Source: an uncultured Erysipelotrichaceae bacterium (GTDB lineage Bacteria; Bacillota_I; Bacilli_A; Erysipelotrichales; Erysipelotrichaceae). Taken from it: DNA of 61,183 nt. Positions 1-7,814 of this stretch are shown here, in pieces. The notes under the pieces are model-generated. The model was not told the DNA's origin, ran no database searches, and saw only the letters and a list, made by a program, of their open reading frames with translations. The stretch covers positions 1 through 61,183 of the forward strand of contig CALUZH010000020.1 in assembly GCA_944325255.1 (NCBI GenBank), given 5' to 3'. The position numbers and the translations under genes are program-made. The first letter of the stretch is position 1. Each line of letters starts with the position of its first letter.

Positions 1-105
1 CTTTGGAGAAGTGGTCACACCTGGTCCCATCCCGAACCCAGAAGTTAAGCACTTCATCGGCGAGCATAGTGATTATTCGCAAATCAAGCACGTTGCCGGG
101 TAAGA
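1..105 (+). rRNA. rrf: 5S ribosomal RNA, 5' end cut by the window
   Basis: The stretch carries conserved 5S blocks: the loop around positions 15-35 (GGTCACACCTGGTCCCATCC), the CCGAACCCAGAAGTTAAGC block at about 32-50, and a closing GCCGGGT near the 3' end. About ten bases of the 5' strand of helix I appear to lie before the window. It is followed immediately by a strong intrinsic terminator, as expected for the end of an rRNA operon. The exact 3' end is estimated. Confidence 0.93.
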
Positions 106-106
106 T

Positions 107-139
107 TCCCCACCAAGCGGTGGGGATTTTTTTATTTTT
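107..139 (+). terminator. Intrinsic terminator of the rRNA operon
   Basis: The arms TCCCCACC and GGTGGGGA (8 bp, perfect) enclose an AAGC loop and are followed by a T-rich tail. The hairpin lies directly after the 5S rRNA and isolates it from the liv genes. Confidence 0.93.
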
Positions 140-193
140 GTGATTATAATTGAAACTCCTTGCTGAAAAACTTATGTAAATATGAAAATATTG

Positions 194-222
194 TTGAAAT
201 ATTATTTTTACTTGTTTAAAAT
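194..222 (+). promoter_or_regulatory. Probable promoter of the liv operon
   Basis: TTGAAA at 194-199 and TAAAAT at 217-222 are separated by 17 bases, about 28 bases before livJ. A G-rich ribosome binding site (AGGGGAA, about 238-244) precedes the livJ ATG. No operator repeat is obvious. Confidence 0.55.
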
Positions 223-250
223 AAATTCATTAGAAATAGGGGAATAGATT

Positions 251-1372
251 ATGAATATTTCAAAGTTTTTTAAATTATTTCTGGCTTCTGCTTTACTATT
301 TGGTCTTTGTGGATGTTCACAAGGTACCAATACTGAGCAAGGTGACTCTGATGTTGTGAAGATTGGTTTTATTGGACCACTCACTGGTGATTATGCAGTA
401 TATGGTGTTGGACAGAAGAATAGTATTGAATTAGCTATTCAAGACTATAATGCTCTTGGAAAGACGCAATTTGTCTTAGTTAGCGAAGATAGTCAAGGCG
501 ATAATACCAGCGCTTTAAATGCCTTTAATAAGCTTGTAGACAGTGATGGTGTCATTGGCATTGTTGGTGGTGTGCTATCTGGTGAGACTGCAAGTATAGT
601 TAGTGCTAGTAATGGTACACCTATTATTTCTCCAAGCGCTACAGCTATTGAAGCTACTTCTAGTGCAGATAATGCTTTTAGAGGTTGTTTTACCGACCCT
701 ATGCAAGCATCTGCTATGGCTGAAGAAGCTATTGCAAGAGGCTTTTCTAAGGTTGCCATCCTTTATTGTCAAGATAGCGATTATTCCTATGGTTTGATGG
801 AAAGCTTTAGTGAGACATTTACTTCTTTAGGTGGCGAAGTTGTCATCTCTGAATCTTATACCGATGGTGATAAAGACTTCAATACCCAATTAACTAAGAT
901 AGCCGCTTCTGATATCGATTCTTTATATATACCTAATTACTATGGTGATAATGTTTTAATTGCTTCACAAGCTAGAGATTTAGGCATTGATGTTACTTTA
1001 TTAGGCGGAGATGGATGGGATGGCGTTCTAGCTGTATCTCCTGATTCTACAGATTTCGAAGGTGTATTATTTACAAACGGATATAATCCAGATGATCCTT
1101 CTATTCTTGAATATATCGATAAATATCATGCAGCATATGGTGAGGATGAAGACCCTAATAATTTTGCTTTTCTAGCTTATGATTCAGCTATGGTCTTAAT
1201 GGAAGCTTATGATAACGCTACAACTAAAGATGATGCTGGTATTGTCGAAGCTTTGAAAGCTACCGATTATACAGGCATTCTTGGTCATCTATCATTTGAT
1301 GAAAATGGTGATCCAATTCGTGATATTCAAATCGTAACAGTAATTGATGGTAAATACAAATCTGCTGATTAG
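251..1372 (+). CDS. livJ: Branched-chain amino acid ABC transporter, substrate-binding lipoprotein (LivJ-like)
   Basis: This is a periplasmic-binding-protein type I receptor of 373 residues that would capture leucine, isoleucine, valine or related amino acids outside the membrane and hand them to LivH/LivM. The N-terminus is a lipoprotein signal peptide with lipobox LCGC, so Cys22 would be lipid-anchored. The mature protein starts with the family hallmark IGFIGPLTGDYAVYG, followed by the two-lobed receptor fold up to a C-terminal LSFDENGDPIRD segment. It is the first gene of a livJHMGF operon, 11 bases before livH. Ligand specificity cannot be read from sequence; aromatic amino acids, urea or amides are alternatives in this family. 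None of its proline codons is CCG, unlike genes further along the window. Confidence 0.9.
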   Translation: MNISKFFKLFLASALLFGLCGCSQGTNTEQGDSDVVKIGFIGPLTGDYAVYGVGQKNSIELAIQDYNALGKTQFVLVSEDSQGDNTSALNAFNKLVDSDGVIGIVGGVLSGETASIVSASNGTPIISPSATAIEATSSADNAFRGCFTDPMQASAMAEEAIARGFSKVAILYCQDSDYSYGLMESFSETFTSLGGEVVISESYTDGDKDFNTQLTKIAASDIDSLYIPNYYGDNVLIASQARDLGIDVTLLGGDGWDGVLAVSPDSTDFEGVLFTNGYNPDDPSILEYIDKYHAAYGEDEDPNNFAFLAYDSAMVLMEAYDNATTKDDAGIVEALKATDYTGILGHLSFDENGDPIRDIQIVTVIDGKYKSAD

Positions 1373-1383
1373 TAGGTAGATAT

Positions 1384-2259
1384 ATGAATTTATTTACTCA
1401 ACAGATTGTCAATGGTTTAAGCTTAGGGGCAATATATGCTCTTATTGCCCTTGGTTATACCATGGTTTATGGAATATGTAAATTAATCAATTTCGCTCAT
1501 GGCGATATCATTATGGTCGGTAGCTATATTGCTTATGTCTTACTTGCAAATGGAATTTCTTTGCCTGTATCAATTATTGCTTCGGTGGTAGGTTGTGTTA
1601 TAGTTGGTGTCTTAATTGAAAAGATTGCCTATAAACCATTAAGAGATACTTCTAGAATATCATTATTAATTACGGCAATTGGTATCTCTTATTTATTACA
1701 AAATCTTTGTCAACTTATTATGGGTGTCAATCCCTTAACTTTTCCAAGTATTATTAATATTGAGAGTTTAAATTTCTTTGGAGTGACAATTACAGGAAAT
1801 ATGTTAGTGACACTTATAATATCTATCATCTTGATGATAGTGATAGATTTATTAGTCAAAAAGACAAAAATAGGTAAAGCGATGCGAGCTGTAAGTGAAG
1901 ATAGGGAAGCTGCTAGTCTTATGGGCATCAATATCAATTCTATCATCTCGATAACTTTCGCTATTGGCAGTGCTTTAGCAGCTATCGCTGGCATTTTATG
2001 GGCAGCTAACTATCCACAATTAAAACCGACAATGGGTTCACTTCCTGGTATTAAAGCCTTTATCGCGGCTGTGTTTGGCGGTATTGGCATAGTTCCAGGA
2101 GCGGTATTAGGAGGCTTTCTTTTAGGTTTAGTTGAGACGATGACTAAGGCTTATATATCAACGCAATTTTCAGATGGCATCGTATTTTTCATCTTAATCG
2201 TAATGCTTATCTTTAAACCTAATGGCATCTTAGGCAAGAACGAAAAGGAGAAAGTATGA
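1384..2259 (+). CDS. livH: Branched-chain amino acid ABC transporter permease LivH
   Basis: This inner-membrane permease of 291 residues has about eight hydrophobic helices. It starts NGLSLGAIYALIALGYTMVYG and contains the family segment INFAHGDIIMVGSY, both typical of LivH. A cytoplasmic loop near residues 160-175 (GKAMRAVSEDREAASLMGI) is the usual coupling site for the ATPases. It would pair with LivM to form the channel. The gene sits 11 bases after livJ and 1 base before livM. The length matches the family. Confidence 0.93.
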   Translation: MNLFTQQIVNGLSLGAIYALIALGYTMVYGICKLINFAHGDIIMVGSYIAYVLLANGISLPVSIIASVVGCVIVGVLIEKIAYKPLRDTSRISLLITAIGISYLLQNLCQLIMGVNPLTFPSIINIESLNFFGVTITGNMLVTLIISIILMIVIDLLVKKTKIGKAMRAVSEDREAASLMGININSIISITFAIGSALAAIAGILWAANYPQLKPTMGSLPGIKAFIAAVFGGIGIVPGAVLGGFLLGLVETMTKAYISTQFSDGIVFFILIVMLIFKPNGILGKNEKEKV

Positions 2260-2260
2260 T

Positions 2261-3226
2261 ATGTTTAGGGAAGTTAAAAAACTTTGTAAGAACAAATGGT
2301 TTATTTTCTCTTTAATCGGTGTTGTCGTCTTGATGATATTATCTTTTACTAATCTTATTTCACGCTATTATCAAGGCATTTTTACAAGTATCTGTATTAA
2401 TATCATCTTAGTTACTTCGCTTAATCTCTTATCGGGATATCTTGGTGAATTAACTCTTGGGCATGCTGGATTTATGTCTATAGGTGCCTATGTAGGTGCT
2501 TATATCACTAAAGATTTATTTCCTTTTTTAGCTATTGAGATAAGCTTTTGGCCCGCTTTAATCATAGGAGCTATCATTGCTGCTCTGATTGGCTTTGTTG
2601 TCGCATTTGCCTCTTTAAGACTTAAGGGAGACTATTTAGCCATCATCACTTTGGCTTTTGGAGAAATAATCAAAAATATTTTGACCAATCTTGAACTTGT
2701 AGGTGGCGCAAAAGGCTATATGGGAATTTCTCGTTTTGTGAATTTGCCTCTAGCACTTATCATTATGTTTATTTCTGTCTTTTTGATATATCTATTAGTC
2801 AATAGCCAATATGGAAGAATTATCAAAGCTATCTCTGTCGATGACCTCGCCAGCAATAATTCTGGCATCGACACTAAAGCTTATAAGATTAAAACTTTTG
2901 TCATCGCAGCTTTTTTCGCTGGTATAGCTGGTGTATTATATGCCCACTACATGGGCAATCTAGCTCCTAAGATCTTTGACTATAATATGAGTATAGAGAT
3001 TTTAGTTATGGTTGTCTTAGGTGGCATGGGTAACTTTAAAGGTGGTATAATTTCAGCTATTATCTTGACTTTATTACCAGAACTTTTAAGAGGTTTTGCC
3101 GATTATCAGATGTTGGTATATGCTCTAATCTTAATCTTTATGATGTTATTTAAAAATAATGCAAAAGTTAATGCTTTCTTTTCAGAACTAAAATTAAAAA
3201 TATCAAAGGAGAAAGTCCATGAATAA
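2261..3226 (+). CDS. livM: Branched-chain amino acid ABC transporter permease LivM
   Basis: This is the second permease subunit (321 residues, about nine membrane segments). It shows the LivM signature GYLGELTLGHAGFMSIGAY and the coupling loop GRIIKAISVDDLASNNSGID near residue 190, ending with VLGGMGNFKGGIISA. The end overlaps the start of livG by 8 bases, suggesting translational coupling. A Shine-Dalgarno-like AAGGAGA lies upstream within the livH 3' end. Confidence 0.93.
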   Translation: MFREVKKLCKNKWFIFSLIGVVVLMILSFTNLISRYYQGIFTSICINIILVTSLNLLSGYLGELTLGHAGFMSIGAYVGAYITKDLFPFLAIEISFWPALIIGAIIAALIGFVVAFASLRLKGDYLAIITLAFGEIIKNILTNLELVGGAKGYMGISRFVNLPLALIIMFISVFLIYLLVNSQYGRIIKAISVDDLASNNSGIDTKAYKIKTFVIAAFFAGIAGVLYAHYMGNLAPKIFDYNMSIEILVMVVLGGMGNFKGGIISAIILTLLPELLRGFADYQMLVYALILIFMMLFKNNAKVNAFFSELKLKISKEKVHE

Positions 3227-3980
3227 TATCTTACATGTTGAAAATCTTGGTATTAATTTTGGAGGATTGAGAGCTGTTGATAACTTTTATATGGATATAT
3301 ATGGTAATGAGTTAGTGGGCCTTATTGGTCCAAATGGAGCTGGCAAGACCACTGTCTTCAATATGCTTACAGGTATCTATGCTCCAAGTGAGGGAAAGAT
3401 AGAATTGATGGGTGAATCAATTATCAATAAGAAGATAAATGATATAGCTAAGATGGGAATCGCTCGGACATTCCAAAATATTCGTCTGTTTAATAATTTA
3501 TCTGTTGTCGACAACATTAAAGTCGCTCTCAATTCTTCTCACCTTTATTCTTTAAAAGATAGTCTTTTCAGAACTAAGAAATATTATCAAGCTGAAGAAG
3601 ATATGGAAAATGAAGCGATGGAGTTATTAAAAATTATGCATCTAGATGATTTAGCGTACACATTAGCTGCCAATCTTCCTTATGGCAAACAAAGAGAATT
3701 AGAAATCGCTAGAGCTCTAGCTTTAAAACCTAAACTCTTACTCTTAGATGAGCCAGCTGCTGGTATGAATCCTAAAGAGACATTAGAATTAATAAATACT
3801 ATTCGTTATGTACAAGACTATTTTAAAGTATCTATCCTCCTTATTGAACATGATATGAATTTAGTAATGGAATTGTGCAAGCGAATTACCGTCTTAAATT
3901 ATGGTATGGTATTAAAGGTTGGAAGTCCTTTAGAAATACAGAATGATGAAGAAGTCATCAAGGCATATTTGGGTAATTAG
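3219..3980 (+). CDS. livG: Branched-chain amino acid ABC transporter ATP-binding protein LivG
   Basis: This cytoplasmic ATPase of 253 residues energises the LivHM channel. It has a Walker A motif GPNGAGKTT near residue 38, the LivG-specific ARTFQNIRLFNNLSV block, and Walker B LLLLDEPAAGMNP. The signature loop is NLPYGKQRELEIARAL, where the usual LSGGQ is replaced by LPYGKQ, as is normal for LivG. The switch histidine is in LLIEHDMN. It lies between livM (8-base overlap) and livF (2-base gap). Confidence 0.94.
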   Translation: MNNILHVENLGINFGGLRAVDNFYMDIYGNELVGLIGPNGAGKTTVFNMLTGIYAPSEGKIELMGESIINKKINDIAKMGIARTFQNIRLFNNLSVVDNIKVALNSSHLYSLKDSLFRTKKYYQAEEDMENEAMELLKIMHLDDLAYTLAANLPYGKQRELEIARALALKPKLLLLDEPAAGMNPKETLELINTIRYVQDYFKVSILLIEHDMNLVMELCKRITVLNYGMVLKVGSPLEIQNDEEVIKAYLGN

Positions 3981-3982
3981 TT

Positions 3983-4699
3983 ATGAATAATACATTATTT
4001 GAAGTAAAAGACTTAGAAGTAAATTATGGCCTTATTCAAGCGGTTAAAGGTATTAGTTTTAAGATAGATAAGGGAAGTATAGTTTCACTTATTGGTGCAA
4101 ATGGTGCTGGTAAGACTACTACTCTTCATGCCCTTAGTGGTCTTTTAAAACATAAGGGTCAAATCTATTTTGAAGATAAGGATATTACTCATCTATCAAG
4201 CGATAAAAAGGTTTCTTTAGGTATTGTGCAAGTGCCAGAGAGAAGAAGAATATTCGCCAATCTGACCGTCATTGAAAATCTTGAGATGGGTGCTTATTTA
4301 AGAAGGGATAAAGAGGAAATCAAAAAAGACCTAGATAAGGTATTTACATCTTTCCCGCGCTTAAAAGAACGTAAAGAGCAATTAGGTGGCACACTATCTG
4401 GTGGCGAACAACAGATGTTAGCTATCGCTAGAGCTCTTATGAGTAAGCCTAAATTATTACTATTAGATGAACCAAGTATGGGACTATCACCGCTTTTAGT
4501 CAAAGAGATATTCAATATCATTTTAGATATCAACAATAAAGAAGGTGTTACTGTCTTGTTAGTGGAACAGAATGCGAAAATGGCATTATCTATTTCTGAT
4601 CATGCCTATGCCTTAGAAAATGGCAAGATTGTTACTAGTGGTAGTGGTAAAGAATTACTAAATTCTGAAGATATTAAGAAAGCATATTTAGGAGGATAA
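3983..4699 (+). CDS. livF: Branched-chain amino acid ABC transporter ATP-binding protein LivF
   Basis: This second ATPase of the importer (238 residues) forms a heterodimer with LivG. It has Walker A GANGAGKTT, the LivF-specific VPERRRIFANLTVIENL block, signature LSGGEQQMLAIARAL, Walker B LLLLDEPSMGLSP, and VLLVEQNAKMAL in place of the H-loop histidine, which is usual for LivF. It is followed after 3 bases by a CBS/ACT gene that probably belongs to the same transcript. Confidence 0.94.
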   Translation: MNNTLFEVKDLEVNYGLIQAVKGISFKIDKGSIVSLIGANGAGKTTTLHALSGLLKHKGQIYFEDKDITHLSSDKKVSLGIVQVPERRRIFANLTVIENLEMGAYLRRDKEEIKKDLDKVFTSFPRLKERKEQLGGTLSGGEQQMLAIARALMSKPKLLLLDEPSMGLSPLLVKEIFNIILDINNKEGVTVLLVEQNAKMALSISDHAYALENGKIVTSGSGKELLNSEDIKKAYLGG

Positions 4700-4702
4700 A
4701 GT

Positions 4703-5344
4703 ATGTATATAAAAGATCAAATGACAAGAAATCCTTATTGTATAAGCCCTAAGACGACAATATCTAAAGCCTTAGAAATAATGTCAGTCAATAGCTTTCA
4801 TCGTTTACCAGTTGTCGATAGCGATTATAATCTGCTCGGTCTAATAACTGCGGGTATGATTTCAGACAAGACTCCTAGCAAAGCTACTTCACTTTCTATC
4901 TATGAATTAAATTATCTTTTGAGTAGGACAAGTGTTGAGGAAATTATGGAAAAGGATGTCAAAACTATTAATCCTGACGCCTTACTAGAAGAGGCTGCCA
5001 GCAAGATGCGCCTATATGACATCAGTTGTTTACCAGTAGTAGAAAATGATAAGGTAGTAGGTATTATTACGCATAATGATATCTTCAAAGCCTTTATTGA
5101 TTTATTAGGCTATAATCTTGTGGGAACTAGATATGTTATCAATGTACCTGAAGACCATCCCGGTATATTAAAAGATATCGCTGCATGTTTTGAAGATTTA
5201 AAGATTAATATTAATAATTTAGCCGTCTATAATACAGTTAGAGGAATAGAAGTAGTTGTCATTGCTACTGGGCCAAATAATAATATGGCAAAAGGATATC
5301 TAGAAGAAAAAGGTTATAACGTCACCGATATTCATGAGCGTTAA
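4703..5344 (+). CDS. CBS-pair and ACT-domain protein (AcuB-like)
   Basis: The protein has 213 residues. An N-terminal pair of CBS domains (about 1-135; phrases such as MTRNPYCISPKTTISKALEI and FHRLPVVD) is followed by an ACT domain (about 140-210, GTRYVINVPEDHPGILKDIA). CBS pairs usually bind adenosine nucleotides and ACT domains usually bind amino acids. As the last gene of a livJHMGF operon, it could report branched-chain amino acid or energy status. That role is inference from position. It resembles AcuB, whose biochemical role is not settled. A bidirectional terminator follows. Confidence 0.85.
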   Translation: MYIKDQMTRNPYCISPKTTISKALEIMSVNSFHRLPVVDSDYNLLGLITAGMISDKTPSKATSLSIYELNYLLSRTSVEEIMEKDVKTINPDALLEEAASKMRLYDISCLPVVENDKVVGIITHNDIFKAFIDLLGYNLVGTRYVINVPEDHPGILKDIAACFEDLKININNLAVYNTVRGIEVVVIATGPNNNMAKGYLEEKGYNVTDIHER

Positions 5345-5346
5345 AT

Positions 5347-5390
5347 ATAAGGCGAATACTTTTGAGATTAAGAAGTATTCGCCTTATTTC
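5347..5390. terminator. Terminator between the liv operon and murE
   Basis: The inverted repeat AAGGCGAATACTT / AAGTATTCGCCTT (13 bp) has a loop of about 11 bases. T-rich sequence on the plus strand and AT-rich flanks on both sides mean it can serve the liv operon and the converging murE. Confidence 0.85.
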
Positions 5391-5452
5391 ATCTCTTTAA
5401 TTTTTTATCCATTCATTAATAGAGGATATTTAATATCTTTATAAAAAATGCG

Positions 5453-6892
5453 TCATTGACGCATTAATTTTTCTTTTATAGCTTCTTTGGCTGTTTCGAT
5501 ATCCGAAAAAGGCAAGACTTCATTTTTTACTTTTTGATAAGTTTCACTGCCTTTTCCCAGAATCATCACCATATCTCCTTTTTCGGCAATGTCAATTGCT
5601 TTTTCTATTGCTTCTTTGCGATCTAAGATTATGCGATAGTTATCTCTTTCTTTAATATCGCTAATCATCATTTCAATAATATCTGATACGTTTTCATTAC
5701 GAGGATCTTCATATGTGAAAATGGCTAAATCGGCATTTTCAGCGACAATTCTTCCGACATCATGTCTTTTATATGGATCTCTTTCCCCGGCTTGGCCGAT
5801 TACGACTATCTTGCGCCGAATATTTTTAAGACTTTGAATAAATGTAAGCAAGCGGCTGATGCCGTTTGGGGTATGGGCATAATCGACAAGACAATAGAAA
5901 TCTTGGCCTTCCTTGATCATTTCCATTCTTCCGGATATCTTTAATTGCCCTATATTTTTAAGTATTTCATTCATCGTAAAACCCAAACTCAAAAGCGTCA
6001 ATATAGCGGCAGCCAGGTTTTCACTGTTAAAGGACCCCAGTAATGGTGATTGAACTTTATAAGTTTTATCTTGGTAGATGAAACTTATATTTGAACAATC
6101 AGGTCTTAGATCTTCCTTGGCTATATATAAGTCACATTGGGGGTTTCGGCCATAGGTCAATACTTTGTCTGTGGCATCTAATACATCTTGATAGTGTTGG
6201 TCGTCAAAATTTAGGATGGCCGTTCCGTCCTTATCTATTTGCCGGAATAATTGTTTTTTACATGCAATATAATTTTCAAGGGTTTTATGGGTATTAAGAT
6301 GTTCACTGGTAATATTGGTAATGGCTCCACAAGCGAATTTAAAGCCGTCTAAGCGATGATAATAGAAAGCTTCAGAACTGGTCTCCATGGCTACATATTC
6401 TATTCCCTCGTTGACAAATTCGCTTAAATAACGATATAGCTTGTCTTTAGCCGGAGTTGTATTGTCAGTCTTTCTTTTAAAGGCATGGCAACTATAGCCA
6501 TTGGTGCCGATATAGCCGCAACGTTTATCGCCGATGAGACTTTGAATGATGGTGGCAGTGGATGTTTTGCCATCGGTTCCGGTTATGCCGATCAATTGGA
6601 GTTTATTTTGCGGATAGTCATAAAAGCGTGAATAGAGTTCATCCAATAAAGCGTCGGGATTGGCTACCTTAATATAGGGAACATTTAAATTATCTATGTC
6701 TTTGGCGGTAATAATGGCCACAGCGCCTCTTTCTACAGCATCCGCTATAAAATCATGACGGTCGATATTTACTCCCTTAATGCAGACGAAAAGATCACCT
6801 TTTTCGATTTCGCGGGAATTAGTTTTAATACTGTTGATTGTTATATCGGGTATATGGGGATATTCAGGTAATAATTCACTTAATTTCTTCAT
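5453..6892 (-). CDS. murE: UDP-N-acetylmuramoyl-tripeptide synthetase MurE
   Basis: This cytoplasmic Mur ligase adds the third amino acid to UDP-MurNAc-L-Ala-D-Glu in peptidoglycan synthesis. The N-terminal domain has the MurE pattern TNSREIEKGDLFVCIKG. The central ATPase domain has the P-loop GITGTDGKTST near residues 102-112, and the C-terminal ligase domain follows. Near the end the acceptor loop reads YEDPRNENV. The arginine recalls the DNPR loop of diaminopimelate-adding enzymes, not the DNPA of lysine-adding ones, but Asn is replaced by Asp, so the substrate is not certain. The start (479 residues) is the ATG before KKLSELLPEY. A longer reading frame upstream would overlap the divergent promoter. 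TATAAT lies only 7 bases before this ATG and there is no Shine-Dalgarno sequence. Confidence 0.92.
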   Translation of the reverse strand: MKKLSELLPEYPHIPDITINSIKTNSREIEKGDLFVCIKGVNIDRHDFIADAVERGAVAIITAKDIDNLNVPYIKVANPDALLDELYSRFYDYPQNKLQLIGITGTDGKTSTATIIQSLIGDKRCGYIGTNGYSCHAFKRKTDNTTPAKDKLYRYLSEFVNEGIEYVAMETSSEAFYYHRLDGFKFACGAITNITSEHLNTHKTLENYIACKKQLFRQIDKDGTAILNFDDQHYQDVLDATDKVLTYGRNPQCDLYIAKEDLRPDCSNISFIYQDKTYKVQSPLLGSFNSENLAAAILTLLSLGFTMNEILKNIGQLKISGRMEMIKEGQDFYCLVDYAHTPNGISRLLTFIQSLKNIRRKIVVIGQAGERDPYKRHDVGRIVAENADLAIFTYEDPRNENVSDIIEMMISDIKERDNYRIILDRKEAIEKAIDIAEKGDMVMILGKGSETYQKVKNEVLPFSDIETAKEAIKEKLMRQ

Positions 6893-6968
6893 AACTATTA
6901 TTATATGTTGTTTTTCATTATTATTGAAAATTAAATGTGTTTTCAATAGAATAATTAGTGGTGATTTT
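6893..6968. promoter_or_regulatory. Divergent promoter region, murE / arginase
   Basis: Plus strand: TTGAAA (6924-6929), a 17-base spacer and TAGAAT (6947-6952) lead to the arginase gene. Minus strand: TATAAT (6905-6900) ends 7 bases before the murE ATG. A perfect inverted repeat ATTGAAAA / TTTTCAAT (6923-6930 and 6940-6947, 9-base centre) covers the plus -35 and touches the -10, so it could be an operator. Confidence 0.6.
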
Positions 6969-7814
6969 ATGCAAAAACATTTTATTGGTGCGGCATCGGA
7001 TTTGGGTGTCCATGTAAACGGTGCGAGCTTAGGACCGGAAACACTCTTTGATTCTTTATCTTTTGAAGACATTAAAATTTTTAAGATGAATCGTTTTTTT
7101 AAAAAATCCACCAGTCAAGATGACCGCCACAAGAACTTTAAGGAATTATATAGTTATCTTTATAACTTATATGCCAATATTATTAATATACCGAAGAATG
7201 ATTTGGTATTAAATATCGGTGGTGACCATAGTGTGGCGATTGCTTCGGCCTTGGCGGCTAATTTAAAAAAGGGTCCTTTAGGTTTGATCTGGATTGATGC
7301 CCATACCGATTATCATACCTTGGCTTCCACAACATCCGGCAATCTTCATGGTTTGCCTTGTGCTGTAATAAATGGTTATGGTGCCCATGACTTGGCTTTT
7401 TTTCATAAGGCTCCTTTTATTTCTGAAGCCAATACGGTCATTGTCGGCGCTCGAAGCATTGATGAAGGGGAATATGAAAATCTCGCACATACCAAGGTGA
7501 AGGTTATACCGATGGAAGAAGTATTTGAGCGCGGCATTGAAGATGTTATGAAAGAAGCCTTCGCTATTGCTTCATTCAATACTGAGGGTGTGCATTTAAG
7601 TTATGATCTTGATTTTCTGGATCCAAGTATCGCCCCCGGAGTTTCAACACCGGTTAAAGGCGGGGGAACGATGGCTATATATGAAAAACTTTTAAAGATC
7701 ATCAAACTTTATCGTAATGCCATATATTCTTTTGATTTGGTAGAATTTAATCCTTTGAATGATATCGATAATAAGACTAAAGAGTTAGCCGAAAGGATAT
7801 TACTTAATTTCTAG
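6969..7814 (+). CDS. Arginase-family ureohydrolase
   Basis: This Mn-dependent hydrolase of the arginase/agmatinase/formiminoglutamase superfamily has 281 residues. All metal-binding motifs are visible: GGDHS (about 84-88), DAHTD (110-114) and SYDLDFLDP (about 202-210). SGNLHGLP (123-130) resembles the arginase form SGNxHGMP more than the agmatinase form, so arginine to ornithine plus urea is the best guess. The start is the ATG at 6969, where the protein begins QKHFIGAASDLG; an upstream in-frame extension would run into murE. It converges on the glycosyltransferase gene with a 4-base overlap of stop codons. Confidence 0.85.
   Translation: MQKHFIGAASDLGVHVNGASLGPETLFDSLSFEDIKIFKMNRFFKKSTSQDDRHKNFKELYSYLYNLYANIINIPKNDLVLNIGGDHSVAIASALAANLKKGPLGLIWIDAHTDYHTLASTTSGNLHGLPCAVINGYGAHDLAFFHKAPFISEANTVIVGARSIDEGEYENLAHTKVKVIPMEEVFERGIEDVMKEAFAIASFNTEGVHLSYDLDFLDPSIAPGVSTPVKGGGTMAIYEKLLKIIKLYRNAIYSFDLVEFNPLNDIDNKTKELAERILLNF

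Noticed and set aside
1-105. Complete 5S rRNA
   Set aside because: The 5' strand of helix I is missing at the window edge, so the gene is reported as partial.
6780-6968. A hydrophobic N-terminal extension of the arginase
   Set aside because: It lies antisense to the murE start and crosses the -35 and -10 boxes. Arginases start with the QKHFIGAAS-type segment.
6893-7111. A 73-residue N-terminal extension of MurE
   Set aside because: It would cover the arginase promoter and start, has no family similarity, and the Mur ligase fold begins at the internal ATG.
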